Shown here: positions 56,303-64,000 of the stretch, piece after piece | How positions within the stretch are numbered: the first letter of the stretch is position 1 | How the letters are laid out: the number at the start of each line of letters is the position of its first letter | Source: Lentibacter sp. | GTDB lineage: Bacteria; Pseudomonadota; Alphaproteobacteria; Rhodobacterales; Rhodobacteraceae | NCBI GenBank assembly: GCA_016744435.1 | Contig: JADGEJ010000011.1 | Coordinates: forward strand, 1-64,000 | Reading direction: 5' to 3' | Length of the DNA: 64,000 nucleotides | The notes under the pieces: model-generated | Databases searched by the model: none | The model's input: the letters and a program-made list of their open reading frames with translations, nothing else | What the model was told of the DNA's origin: nothing | Position numbers and translations under genes: made by a program

Positions 56303-57478
56303 CTAAGGATGCGTGTTTTGCAAGCGTCGCATCAGCTCTTTTATGCCCGTGGCGTCGATATTGGCGAAGGCTATGCGCAATTCTTGTTTTGCCTCTGCGT
56401 CATTGTCGGGGCGAAACATCGTTCCGGGCAATGTCAGCACCGCGGATTGGCGCACCAGCATGCGCGCCAGATCATCTGACGCTGCCTCAAACGGATGCTT
56501 GAAATAGGCGAAATACGCGCCGAGGCCTTTGATCTCCCAACCAAGGCTCGCGAGCGGTGCAAACTCGGCCTCAATAACAGCGCGGCGCGCCAGAATTTCA
56601 GCGCGTTCCCCGGCGAGCCACTGGCTGAGGTTCTGCATCCCCCAAAGCGCGGCGCGTTGGCCAAGCTGGTTGGGGCAGATCGTGACCGTGTCGAGAAACT
56701 TCTCGACTTCGGAAAGCCGTGCTTCAGAGGCGACAATCGCGCCAACGCGGTGGCCTGTAAGGCGGTAGGCCTTGGAGAAGCTGTAAAGCTGGATGAGCGT
56801 GTCGGGCCAGCTCGGGTCGCAGAACAGATCATGCGGCGCGCCCGTGCGACTGTCAAAGTCGCGGTAAGTCTCATCAATGATCAGGGCAATGCCGTGCTTT
56901 TGCGCCAGCTCAAAGAAAGCGCGCACAAGCTCTGCCGGATACTCTACACCACCGGGGTTGTTCGGCGTCACCAAGGCTATCGCGCGGGTGCGAGAGGTGA
57001 TAAGCGCCTCGGCTGCATCAGGGTCGGGCAAAAGGCCCGCGCCCGCGGCCAATGGCACGGCATTCACACCAGACATATCAAGCCACATTTTGTGGTTGAA
57101 GTACCAAGGCGTCGGCAGGATGACGTCGTCACCCTCTCCACAAAGCGTGGAAATGGCCGCCGCGAAGGCTTGGTTGCAGCCTGAGGTGATAGCAACTTGG
57201 TTCTCACCAATCTCGCCGCCATAGGCCGCGCGCCACTGGCTGGCAACTTCAGCGCAGAGCTCGGGCATACCAAGTGTCGGCCCGTACAGATGGGTGCCCG
57301 CGTCACTCATCACGGCCTCGGCCATGGCGGCGCGCATGGCTTCGGGGGGCGGTGCGACAGGGGCGGCTTGTGACACGTTGAGCAGCGGCATATCTTCGCC
57401 AAACTCAACCCCTTCAAGCCAACGCCGCGCCTCTTGCACGGGCGGCGGGAACGTTGTGGCGGTGCGCGGCTGTGTCAT
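56303..57478 (-). CDS. class I/II pyridoxal phosphate-dependent aminotransferase
   Basis: A 391-residue fold-type I aminotransferase. The Schiff-base lysine is in LYSFSKAYRLTGHRVG, and NNPGGVEYPAEL with LIIDETYRDF supplies the PLP pyridine contacts. AITSGCNQAFAAA is the phosphate-binding helix. It may act on aspartate, aromatic amino acids or methionine-like substrates; the sequence does not decide. It is the 5' neighbour of ppiD on the same strand, with 62 nt between. Confidence 0.88.
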   Translation of the reverse strand: MTQPRTATTFPPPVQEARRWLEGVEFGEDMPLLNVSQAAPVAPPPEAMRAAMAEAVMSDAGTHLYGPTLGMPELCAEVASQWRAAYGGEIGENQVAITSGCNQAFAAAISTLCGEGDDVILPTPWYFNHKMWLDMSGVNAVPLAAGAGLLPDPDAAEALITSRTRAIALVTPNNPGGVEYPAELVRAFFELAQKHGIALIIDETYRDFDSRTGAPHDLFCDPSWPDTLIQLYSFSKAYRLTGHRVGAIVASEARLSEVEKFLDTVTICPNQLGQRAALWGMQNLSQWLAGERAEILARRAVIEAEFAPLASLGWEIKGLGAYFAYFKHPFEAASDDLARMLVRQSAVLTLPGTMFRPDNDAEAKQELRIAFANIDATGIKELMRRLQNTHP

Positions 57479-57506
57479 GCGTCGGCTCCTGTCATCACTG
57501 TAGTAT

Positions 57507-57585
57507 GCCTCCGGCGGGGATATTTACGGAAAGAAAAAGCAGAAGAGTTCTCCCTTTTTCTTTCTCTAAATATCCCCCGCGGAGC
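57507..57585. repeat. inverted pair of REP-like tails
   Basis: CGGCGGGGATATTTACGGAA then AGAAAAAGC (57512-57540) faces its inverted copy ending CTAAATATCCCCCGC (to about 57582). The arms can fold into one long hairpin between the aminotransferase and gpt genes. The tail matches copies 1 and 2, here without their GGGGGC-type stem. Confidence 0.8.
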
Positions 57586-57612
57586 GTCCTGTCTTGTCAA
57601 CTTACGCGAAGC

Positions 57613-58131
57613 CTAGTCTTTACCGCGGTAGGGCTCAACATATTGCAGTGCCATGTCCCATGGGAAGAAGATCCAAGTGTCTTGGCTCACGCCCGTGATG
57701 AAGGTATCCACCATCGGTTCTCCTGCGGGCTTGGCATAGACGGTCGCGAAATGCGCTTTGGGGTAGAGCGTGCGCACCAGTTCAAGCGTTTTGCCACTGT
57801 CGACAAGATCGTCGATAACGAGAATGCCAGTGCCGTCGCCCATCAGCTCTTTGTCAGGCGACTTGAGCACTTGAGCTTCGCTTTGCTGGTCTGCTTTACC
57901 GCCACCGGAGTGGTAGGATTTGACCGAGATCGTATCAACCGTGCGGATGTCGAGCTCGCGCGCCACGATCATTGCAGGGGCCATGCCGCCACGAGTGATG
58001 GCCACAACGGCTTTCCAAGCACCTTCATCAGGGCCTTTGCCGTCAAGCCGCCAAGCCAGTGCGCGGCTGTCGCGGTGCATTTGATCCCAGCTGATGTGGA
58101 AGCCTTTTTCGTGGGGCAAACGTTCGGTCAT
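57613..58131 (-). CDS. gpt: xanthine phosphoribosyltransferase
   Basis: A 172-residue type I phosphoribosyltransferase. The PRPP motif is [17 protein letters not shown], and the N-terminal [20 protein letters not shown] is typical of Gpt. C-terminal [11 protein letters not shown] fits the xanthine/guanine branch. It salvages xanthine and guanine. The ATG at 58131 begins [11 protein letters not shown]. It precedes the two LysE genes' stretch on the same strand (19 nt from LysE 1). Confidence 0.93.
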   Translation of the reverse strand: MTERLPHEKGFHISWDQMHRDSRALAWRLDGKGPDEGAWKAVVAITRGGMAPAMIVARELDIRTVDTISVKSYHSGGGKADQQSEAQVLKSPDKELMGDGTGILVIDDLVDSGKTLELVRTLYPKAHFATVYAKPAGEPMVDTFITGVSQDTWIFFPWDMALQYVEPYRGKD

Positions 58132-58150
58132 GGCAGCTAGTCCTTTACGG

Positions 58151-58762
58151 TTACTTCGAGAAGATGAGACGCAGCCCGAGGGCTGTGAGAATGAGCGCTG
58201 CGGTGCGGTCAAACCAGGGCTTGAGGCGCAAATAGCCAGCGCGGGCAGGGGCCGTTGAGAGCGCCATAGCGAAGCCCGTATAGACAACAAACTCTACGAC
58301 AAGGTGGTTTAGCACGATGGTGGCTTTTTCGGCCAAGCTCAGCCCTTGTGGGAAAATCACAAGCAAGACCGCTGAGGCGAAAATAACGGCCTTCGGGTTG
58401 GCGATGTTGACACTCAGCCCCGTTAGGAACGCTCGGCCCAGGTTGGGGGCTTCTGTTGTGGTTTGTGGCAGGGGCTTGGCCGCGTCTCTCCACATGCTAA
58501 AAGCAAGGTAGAGCAAGTAGGCCGCACCACAGATTTTCAACGTGACATAGGCCCATGGGAAGAGCGCAAACACGCCTTCAAGCCCAAGCAGGGCAAGGAT
58601 AGTCCAGCAAGTTGCCATTGTGCCAAGGCCAAGGCCTGTGATGATGCCAGTCATGCGGCCCGATGTTAGGGTGGTCTTCAGGGCGAGCAGCAAGGCGGGC
58701 CCGGGGCTGGCCATTGACGCCAGAAGCGTCAGGTTGAACGCGATGATGTGTCCGAGTTCCAT
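58151..58762 (-). CDS. LysE/RhtB family exporter 1
   Basis: A 203-residue membrane protein with six hydrophobic segments and the family start [23 protein letters not shown], followed by [20 protein letters not shown]. Members export amino acids such as lysine, threonine or homoserine lactone. It lies 19 nt from gpt and 18 nt from a paralogue; the pair could form a heteromeric exporter or act separately. Confidence 0.88.
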   Translation of the reverse strand: MELGHIIAFNLTLLASMASPGPALLLALKTTLTSGRMTGIITGLGLGTMATCWTILALLGLEGVFALFPWAYVTLKICGAAYLLYLAFSMWRDAAKPLPQTTTEAPNLGRAFLTGLSVNIANPKAVIFASAVLLVIFPQGLSLAEKATIVLNHLVVEFVVYTGFAMALSTAPARAGYLRLKPWFDRTAALILTALGLRLIFSK

Positions 58763-58780
58763 ATGCGCGGCCTTCTTGCC

Positions 58781-59395
58781 CTATGTTGCGATGATTTTGA
58801 CACCCAAGAGCGCCAAAAGGCCACCGAAAACACGGTCAATATAAGACTTGAGGCTGATGTAGACGGTTTTGCTGCGGTCAAACGAGAAGATGCGTGCAAC
58901 CAGCGTATTCCAGAGGGTTTCGTTTAAGAACACCACAGCGAGGATCGCGGCGAAGACCCATGCGGGCGTGCCTGCGGGGACGGTGCCCACGAAGATAGCC
59001 GAAAACAGGATAGCAGGTTTCGGGTTTGAAAGTTGCGTAATCAGGCCGAGTTTGAACGCTGACCAAGGCGTGCGTGCGCTGCGGCTGCTGGCGTCAAGGT
59101 CAAGCGGGGTGTCGGCTTGGCGCCACATGCCCCACGCCATGTAAACAAGGTAGGCGCCGCCCAGCAGCTTGAGCGCCCAGAGCAGAGCCGGAGCGGCTTC
59201 AAACACCAGCGCCAGACCGAACAACGCAGCACTTGCCCAGATCACACCGCCAGCGCCGATGCCCGCCGCGAGGAAAATGCCGGTGCGTAGGCCTTCGGCT
59301 ATGCCTGTGCGCGCCGCCATTATAACGGCAGGGCCGGGGCTAACTGCGGCCATGAGGTGCAGCACATAAATTGCGAAGAAGGCCGAAAGCGTCAT
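58781..59395 (-). CDS. LysE/RhtB family exporter 2
   Basis: A 204-residue paralogue of the next gene, with six membrane segments and HLMAAVSPGPAVIMAARTGI near the N-terminus. SNPKPAILFSAIFVGTVPAG is the fourth-segment signature. It ends 18 nt before its paralogue and starts 1 nt after fabI, so it is likely in the fabI transcript. Substrate unknown. Confidence 0.88.
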   Translation of the reverse strand: MTLSAFFAIYVLHLMAAVSPGPAVIMAARTGIAEGLRTGIFLAAGIGAGGVIWASAALFGLALVFEAAPALLWALKLLGGAYLVYMAWGMWRQADTPLDLDASSRSARTPWSAFKLGLITQLSNPKPAILFSAIFVGTVPAGTPAWVFAAILAVVFLNETLWNTLVARIFSFDRSKTVYISLKSYIDRVFGGLLALLGVKIIAT

Positions 59396-59396
59396 C

Positions 59397-60215
59397 TTAT
59401 TTCTTGCCTGTCACAACGTCGATGTCAGGCGCATCAACCGCCTTCATGCCAACAACGTGGTAGCCCGCGTCAACGTGCAGGTTTTCGCCTGTCACGCCTG
59501 AGCCGAGATCAGACAGCAGGTAGAGCGCTGATTTGCCAACATCGTCGATGTTCACATTGCGGCGCAGCGGCGAGTTCAGTTCGTTCCACTTGAGGATGTA
59601 GCGAAAGTCGCCAATGCCTGAGGCCGCGAGTGTCTTGATCGGGCCTGCCGAGATCGCGTTGACGCGAATGCCGTCTTTGCCGAGGTCTTCGGCGAGGTAC
59701 TTCACGGAAGCCTCAAGCGCGGCTTTGGCCACGCCCATGACGTTGTAGTGCGGCATAACCTGCTCGGCGCCGTAATATGTCAGCGTGACGGCTGAGCCGC
59801 CCTCTGTCATCAGCTTTTCGGCGCGTTGCATGATCGCGGTGAAAGAGTAGACAGAGATGTCCATCGTCATGGTGAAGTTGTCACGGCTGGTTTCAACGTA
59901 GCGTCCGCGCAGCTCGTTTTTGTCGGAAAAGCCGATGGCGTGGACAACAAAGTCAAGCTTGCCCCATTTGGCCTCAAGTTCGGCAAACAGCGCGTCCATG
60001 CTGGCCTCATCGGCAACGTCGCAAGGGATAACCATGTCACTGCCAAGTTTTTCAGCCAGCGGGCCAACACGCTTGAGCAAAGCATCGCCTTGGTATGAGA
60101 ACGCAAGCTCGGCCCCCGCGTCAGCGCAGGCTTTGGCGATACCCCATGCAATAGACTTGTCGTTGGCAAGGCCCATAATCAGGCCGCGTTTGCCCACCAT
60201 CAGTTGATTTGACAT
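59397..60215 (-). CDS. fabI: enoyl-[acyl-carrier-protein] reductase
   Basis: A 272-residue SDR reductase of the FabI type: GLANDKSIAWGIAKA at the N-terminal NAD site and the catalytic Tyr-x6-Lys in HYNVMGVAKAALEASV. AISAGPIKTLAASGI follows. It reduces enoyl-ACP in fatty acid elongation and is the target of triclosan. The ATG at 60215 follows AGAGAG. It is divergent from pdxH across 97 nt. Confidence 0.95.
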   Translation of the reverse strand: MSNQLMVGKRGLIMGLANDKSIAWGIAKACADAGAELAFSYQGDALLKRVGPLAEKLGSDMVIPCDVADEASMDALFAELEAKWGKLDFVVHAIGFSDKNELRGRYVETSRDNFTMTMDISVYSFTAIMQRAEKLMTEGGSAVTLTYYGAEQVMPHYNVMGVAKAALEASVKYLAEDLGKDGIRVNAISAGPIKTLAASGIGDFRYILKWNELNSPLRRNVNIDDVGKSALYLLSDLGSGVTGENLHVDAGYHVVGMKAVDAPDIDVVTGKK

Positions 60216-60312
60216 GTTCTCTCTCTTCGCCGGTTGATACTTCTTTAACTTGTGATTGAAGTCTTTAGGCGATTGGCTAGTCTGCATCAAGCTAAAGAGA
60301 AGGTTTTAGGAT

Positions 60313-60918
60313 ATGTCTGACAGAAGCGGAATATTCGCAGGGGATGATCCATTTGTCATCGCCAGAGCATGGCTCGCAGAAGCTGAAGCGCAAGAAGTCA
60401 ACGATGCGAACGCGATTGCGCTCTCAACGGTTGACGCTGACGGGCTGCCCAATGCGCGTATGGTCTTGCTCAAAGACATCGAGGATGACGCGTTTGTTTT
60501 TTACACCAACTATGGTTCCGCCAAAGCTGAAGAGCTTGACCATGCTGGCAAAGCCGCCTTTGTGATGCACCACAAGAGCCTGCGCCGACAGGTGCGGGTG
60601 CGCGGGCTGATCAGCCGCGAAGACGGGCCAGCCGCCGATGCCTACTATGGTTCACGCTCGCTCAAAAGCCGCCTTGGGGCCTGGGCCTCGCGGCAAAGTC
60701 AGCCTCTGGCCTCGCGCAGCAGCTTGATGGCAAAAGTCGCGCGCGTCACGGCCGAGCATGGCACCGCGCCCACGCGCCCGCCGTTTTGGGGCGGTTATCG
60801 GATCGACCCTGTTGAGATCGAATTCTGGGCTGATGGGCCCTTCAGGTTGCACGACCGCTTCCGCTGGACACGCTCTGCGCGAGGCGCGGACTGGAGTGTT
60901 ACGCGCCTTAACCCTTAG
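60313..60918 (+). CDS. pdxH: pyridoxamine/pyridoxine 5'-phosphate oxidase
   Basis: A 201-residue FMN enzyme: [42 protein letters not shown], and the C-terminal [17 protein letters not shown] with HDRFRW and the basic tail. It makes PLP from PNP or PMP. It fits the family length (about 200-220). It is divergent from fabI. Confidence 0.95.
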   Translation: MSDRSGIFAGDDPFVIARAWLAEAEAQEVNDANAIALSTVDADGLPNARMVLLKDIEDDAFVFYTNYGSAKAEELDHAGKAAFVMHHKSLRRQVRVRGLISREDGPAADAYYGSRSLKSRLGAWASRQSQPLASRSSLMAKVARVTAEHGTAPTRPPFWGGYRIDPVEIEFWADGPFRLHDRFRWTRSARGADWSVTRLNP

Positions 60919-61062
60919 CCCGCGCAGAGCCAAGGATCGGCTGATGGATTTCGGCGTGTAGACTTGACGTATTCTGGTTATTTTTGCTTGAATTCCGGCG
61001 CTATTTCAGCGCAGAAGCGAAGTGGGGACGGAGTGAAATAGACAAGAAAGAACCAAACTATT

Positions 61063-61578
61063 GTGGAAGAAGATGAAGTAGTCACGGGGCGCGTGAAGTG
61101 GTTTGACCCTGTCAAAGGGTTTGGCTTTGTCGTCGCGCAATCCGGTGGGTCGGATATATTGTTGCACGCCAATGTGTTGCGCAATTTTGGCCAAAGTTCA
61201 GTCGCCGATGGGGCGCTGATCGCGATCACTGTGCAAGCAACAGACCGTGGCCGACAGGCTGTGGAAGTTGTGCGCATCGAGCCGCCAGAAGCGAGTGAGT
61301 CGGCTGCTTTGGAGGATTTCGAAGACATTGATCCTGAAGTTATGGCCAAAGCCGTGCTTGAGCCTGCGCGCGTCAAATGGTTTGACAAGGGCAAGGGCTT
61401 TGGCTTTGCCAATGTCTATGGTAGCAACGAAGATGTGTTCGTGCATATCGAAGTCTTGCACCGCTCGGGCCTTGCTGACTTGCAACCGGGCGAGGCTGTC
61501 GCGATCAAAGTGATCGACGGCAAGCGCGGGCGCATGGCAACGGAGGTTTTGGCTTGGGAAGCAGCCGTCAAAGACTAG
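61063..61578 (+). CDS. double cold-shock-domain protein
   Basis: A 171-residue protein with two cold-shock domains (about residues 8-72 and 101-168). RNP-1-like motifs are KGFGFVVAQSGGSDILLH in the first and KGFGFANVYGSNEDVFVH in the second. An acidic linker joins them. Such tandem CSD proteins are typical of alphaproteobacteria and bind single-stranded nucleic acid. The GTG start at 61063 has only a weak ribosome-binding sequence (AAGAAAGAA) and there is a 144-nt leader after pdxH. A DUF192 gene begins inside its 3' end. Confidence 0.88.
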   Translation: MEEDEVVTGRVKWFDPVKGFGFVVAQSGGSDILLHANVLRNFGQSSVADGALIAITVQATDRGRQAVEVVRIEPPEASESAALEDFEDIDPEVMAKAVLEPARVKWFDKGKGFGFANVYGSNEDVFVHIEVLHRSGLADLQPGEAVAIKVIDGKRGRMATEVLAWEAAVKD

Positions 61579-62063
61579 CGGCGTTTTGCAGCTTTGTGCT
61601 TGTCAGCCTGCTTGCTTTTGCGAGTGTGGTGCAGGCACAAGAACAGACATTGGCTGGATGCGCGCCAAATCAGGTTGAGCTGCGCGGCCCTTGGGGGCAG
61701 GCGCGGTTTAACATCGAACTTGTCGACACCCCTGATGCGCGCGCACAAGGCCTGATGCACCGTGAAAGCCTGCCCATGAGCACCGGCATGTTGTTTCACT
61801 ATGACAAGCCTGCGCCCGTCGCATTCTGGATGCGCAACACGCTGATCGCGCTTGATATGGTCTTTGTTGATGCCCGCGGCACCGTTCAGCAGGTGCATCA
61901 CAACGCCAAGCCGCACGACGAAACCCTGATCAAGAGCGAGGCGCCTGTTTTGGCCGTGCTTGAAGTCAACGCAGGGCTGGCGCGCGCCCTTGGCATCAGC
62001 GCTGGCAGCGAAATGCGCTTTGCTGGTTTTGATCAGGCGCTTGCTGCGTGGCCTTGCAAGTAA
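61554..62063 (+). CDS. DUF192 family exported protein
   Basis: A 169-residue protein with a signal peptide (cleavage near VVQAQ, residue 29) and a DUF192 domain: LMHRESLPMSTGMLFHYDKP, FWMRNTLIALDMVFVD and a C-terminal LEVNAGLARALGISAG. Function is unknown. GGAGG 7 nt before the TTG at 61554 supports that start, which lies 25 nt inside the cold-shock gene, so the two are translationally coupled. Its 3' end overlaps glk on the other strand by 31 nt. Confidence 0.85.
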   Translation: MGSSRQRLAAFCSFVLVSLLAFASVVQAQEQTLAGCAPNQVELRGPWGQARFNIELVDTPDARAQGLMHRESLPMSTGMLFHYDKPAPVAFWMRNTLIALDMVFVDARGTVQQVHHNAKPHDETLIKSEAPVLAVLEVNAGLARALGISAGSEMRFAGFDQALAAWPCK

Positions 62064-62911
62064 AGCGCTGCGCCCGTTAAGGCGGCGGCCTCGTCAGCAA
62101 GAGTAGAAAAACTGAAACCTTCCATCAAGTTTGAATAGGGCCCGCGGGCTTTGAAACTGGTTTGAAAGGGCTTTGAGGCCAGCTCAGAGGCCAGTGCGCG
62201 GCCCAGACTTCCCGCAAGCCAGATGCCGCCATAGGGCAGGTGCATAAGTGCCAGATCACCAAGGTAATGGCCCAAAAGCGAGAGCAGTAAGCTGCGCGTC
62301 GGCTCGGGCCAGCTTGCTGATATCTCGGGCGCTGTTTTGCTCTCACCAGTCAGTGCCTTGTGCAAATGCGGCAGAGCCGTGCCTGACAGGGCCGCCTCAT
62401 AGGCATCTGAGCCATACTGTTTTATGCAATGCTGCAAGGCGTCGCGATAGCGCGCTGTTTCAAGCGCGGGCAGGCGCATATGTCCGGCTTCACTTTCGGG
62501 CACAAACCCTTTGCCGTTCACCACATGTAGCACCGCAGCATTCAGCCCTGTGCCTAGGTTGACCACGAGTTTGCGCTGATCACGCGGGCCAAGCGGCGCG
62601 AGCGCGTGGCCCATGGCCTGCAAGTCGTTGAGCAGCGTTACTTTGGTGTCGGGCAGGGCACGCGCGCTGATTGTCCAAGCGTGGTTGGTGAGCTTAACGC
62701 TGCCGTTTTGCACCGGACCAGCCGCCGCGATGCAGGCATGTTCTGGCGTTTCGCGCTCTGACAAATAGGCAGCCAGCGCCGCTTCGAAAGTTGCGAAGCC
62801 GGTGTTGGCGCATTGCCAGAGACTGCCATCAACAAGCCGCCCCGCAGAGGCCAGTGCAAAGCGGCAGTTGCTGCCGCCAATGTCTGCAACAAGATCAGTT
62901 TTCACTCTCAT
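62033..62911 (-). CDS. glk: glucokinase
   Basis: A 292-residue hexokinase-fold glucokinase (Glk family, not ROK by pattern). The phosphate loop is VADIGGSNCRFAL, and the Asp of LLNDLQAMGHAL is the catalytic base region. LVVNLGTGLNAAVLH and EAGHMRLP follow. It phosphorylates glucose and feeds the Entner-Doudoroff genes edd-eda in the same window. It overlaps the DUF192 gene by 31 nt at the 3' ends. Confidence 0.88.
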   Translation of the reverse strand: MRVKTDLVADIGGSNCRFALASAGRLVDGSLWQCANTGFATFEAALAAYLSERETPEHACIAAAGPVQNGSVKLTNHAWTISARALPDTKVTLLNDLQAMGHALAPLGPRDQRKLVVNLGTGLNAAVLHVVNGKGFVPESEAGHMRLPALETARYRDALQHCIKQYGSDAYEAALSGTALPHLHKALTGESKTAPEISASWPEPTRSLLLSLLGHYLGDLALMHLPYGGIWLAGSLGRALASELASKPFQTSFKARGPYSNLMEGFSFSTLADEAAALTGAALYLQGHAASA

Positions 62912-62949
62912 GTCACAACCCTAGCTCTGAACGACGCCAAAAGCACGGC

Positions 62950-63735
62950 TCAACTGCCGCTTTCTGGCAGGCTTTGGGCGAGTTCTTCAAGCATAGCCTG
63001 AGCTTCAAGCGTGGCGGGAAAGAATAGCTCGATCTGGTCTCCGGAAAGTGTGTTGTCTTCAACCCCCGAAAAGCTGAGCAAGGCTGAAAACAGCGGCAAA
63101 CGCATTTCACCAACGCGGTAAATTCCACTGATCATAGGGGCCTCGGTGATGGCCGAGGCAAAGCCCGCGATCACTGGGTCTTTGCCCATGAGGTTTGCGG
63201 CGCGGTCAAGCTTGGGCAGCCCGCCTGCATTGCGGCTTTGGGCCCGCAGGCGGTGCTGTATGTGCTGGCCAACTTCGCCCCAATTTTCGATCAACTCGGC
63301 TGCAAGTGTGGCGTTGGTACAAAGGCTGAGCAGGCTGTCGCCAACGCTCAAACCAACACGTTCAAACAGCGCCTTCGCTGGGGCATTCAACGCTTTGATC
63401 GTCCAGTCCTGATCAAAGCTGATCGCCGGATAGGGCGCATGCCGCTCAAGGATGCGTAGCGCGGCGGCGCTCACTTGCGACAGGTGCTCGCTGTCGGCCT
63501 TGTCGCGCTGATAGACAGGTGCAAAACCTGCACTGAGCAGCATCTGGTTGCGCTCCGGCGCAGGCACATCGAGCGCCTCGGCCAATGTAAGCACCATGTC
63601 TCGCGAGGGCTGCGCGCGTGCGCTCTCCAGAAACGAGACATGCCGCGCCGAGACATCGGCTTCGCTTGCAAGGCTGCTCTGGCTCAAACGCCGTGAGCTG
63701 CGCCAGCGCCTGAGAAGTTGGGAGAAACTGTCCAT
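62950..63735 (-). CDS. XRE family regulator with MmyB-like ligand domain
   Basis: A 261-residue protein with an N-terminal helix-turn-helix (residues 1-65; LLRRWRSSRRLSQSSLASEA, then RHVSFLESARAQPS) and a C-terminal MmyB-like domain that binds an unknown, probably acyl or fatty-acid-like, ligand. It is divergent from the next gene and is the candidate regulator of it. Confidence 0.85.
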   Translation of the reverse strand: MDSFSQLLRRWRSSRRLSQSSLASEADVSARHVSFLESARAQPSRDMVLTLAEALDVPAPERNQMLLSAGFAPVYQRDKADSEHLSQVSAAALRILERHAPYPAISFDQDWTIKALNAPAKALFERVGLSVGDSLLSLCTNATLAAELIENWGEVGQHIQHRLRAQSRNAGGLPKLDRAANLMGKDPVIAGFASAITEAPMISGIYRVGEMRLPLFSALLSFSGVEDNTLSGDQIELFFPATLEAQAMLEELAQSLPESGS

Positions 63736-63776
63736 AGGTAAGCTCTAGCACGCTTATCGAGAGAAAACACTTACCT
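63736..63776. promoter_or_regulatory. candidate XRE operator
   Basis: AGGTAAG (63736-63742) and CTTACCT (63770-63776) form a perfect 7-bp inverted repeat with a 27-nt spacer, directly before the XRE start and within the divergent promoter region. Confidence 0.35.
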
Positions 63777-63857
63777 GCGGGGTAATTGATTTGCCTCGTG
63801 CCTTACGCATTTTGGGCGGGCAACCCCTGCAAATCCATCAGCTTAGGAGCCCTCTCA

Positions 63858-64000
63858 ATGGATATTCAAAAAACCCGCAAAGCTCTGCGGATCACCTCGG
63901 CGTTGATCTTCTTTTATGCCGTCTTCTCGCTGCTATCAGCGCTGCCTTTCGCCAATGGGCTGTTTCGCCTGTTTGCTGACTTCATGATCTGGCCACTAGA
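63858..64000 (+). CDS. membrane protein, 3' end outside window
   Basis: A partial frame beginning MDIQKTRKALRITSALIFFY and continuing with hydrophobic sequence (SLLSALPFANG, FADFMIWPL) to the window edge. TTAGGAGC is well placed before the ATG. Only 47 codons are visible, with at least one and probably two membrane segments, so no family is assigned. It is divergent from the XRE regulator. Confidence 0.6.
   Translation, partial: MDIQKTRKALRITSALIFFYAVFSLLSALPFANGLFRLFADFMIWPL

Noticed and set aside
1-64000. CRISPR arrays, insertion sequences, restriction or toxin-antitoxin systems
   Set aside because: No spaced repeat arrays, transposase-like proteins, or recognisable defence genes were found in the translated frames.

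Overview
The window looks like chromosomal DNA of a marine alphaproteobacterium of the Rhodobacteraceae (Roseobacter group). Pointers are the DMSP demethylase/acryloyl-CoA reductase pair dmdA-acuI, a circularly permuted tmRNA gene with tag ANDNSAPMAMAA, a trgA-trgB-cysK locus like that of Rhodobacter sphaeroides, a gene-transfer-agent-type endolysin/holin pair, the order trpG-trpD-trpC-moaC-moeA-lexA, and a GTTC-N7-GTTC LexA box. I saw no rRNA, CRISPR array, transposase or complete prophage. Most of the window is dense housekeeping sequence; the accessory-looking parts are about 0.1-1.9, 4.7-7.3, 27.0-27.2, 34.2-35.4 and 50.3-52.0 kb. All functional calls are made by eye from motifs and gene order; no search was run.

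Layout. 0-2 kb: SnoaL-like protein, tmRNA (minus strand) and a membrane protein. 2.1-4.7 kb: dmdA, acuI and a HIT hydrolase. 4.7-7.0 kb: a dispersed repeat, an orphan LuxR-type regulator, a palindromic site, a 52-residue lipoprotein and a small secreted protein. 7.4-10.8 kb: a BCCT osmolyte transporter divergent from a class V aminotransferase-like PLP enzyme. 11.0-17.0 kb: trgA, trgB, cysK, an MscS-type channel and an AlaX-like editing protein, followed by tRNA-Ser(GGA). 17.3-21.4 kb: Entner-Doudoroff genes edd-eda, an FMN riboswitch with a type-2 lumazine synthase, and an FAH-family hydrolase. 21.6-24.7 kb (minus): purL, bolA, a small unknown gene and grxD. 24.9-28.1 kb: a diaminopropionate ammonia-lyase-like enzyme overlapping an M24 peptidase, then a small-RNA/small-ORF locus and a LysR regulator. 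28.3-33.7 kb: fused indolepyruvate:ferredoxin oxidoreductase, murI, argC. 33.7-37.9 kb: ccmE, an endolysin/holin pair, ccmF and ccmH.

38-44.5 kb: enoyl-CoA hydratase, gltA, gltX, comEC, lexA. 44.6-48.7 kb (minus): trpGDC-moaC-moeA, chained by 1-4 nt junctions. 48.8-52.0 kb: a divergent polysaccharide deacetylase, a second copy of the dispersed repeat, and a LysR regulator divergent from a small monooxygenase-fold protein. 52.2-60.2 kb (minus): rluE-like, trpE, ppiD-like, an aminotransferase, gpt, two LysE exporters and fabI. 60.3-64.0 kb: pdxH, a double cold-shock-domain protein, a DUF192 protein, glk, an XRE regulator and the start of a further membrane protein.

The items I find most worth following are the phage-type lysis pair inside the cytochrome c maturation cluster, the candidate sRNA opposite a 40-codon ORF at 27.05-27.23 kb, the orphan LuxR/palindrome/lipoprotein/secreted-protein group, the two 75-bp repeats with a TGCATA-ACGCG-TATGCA core, and a family of REP-like intergenic elements.
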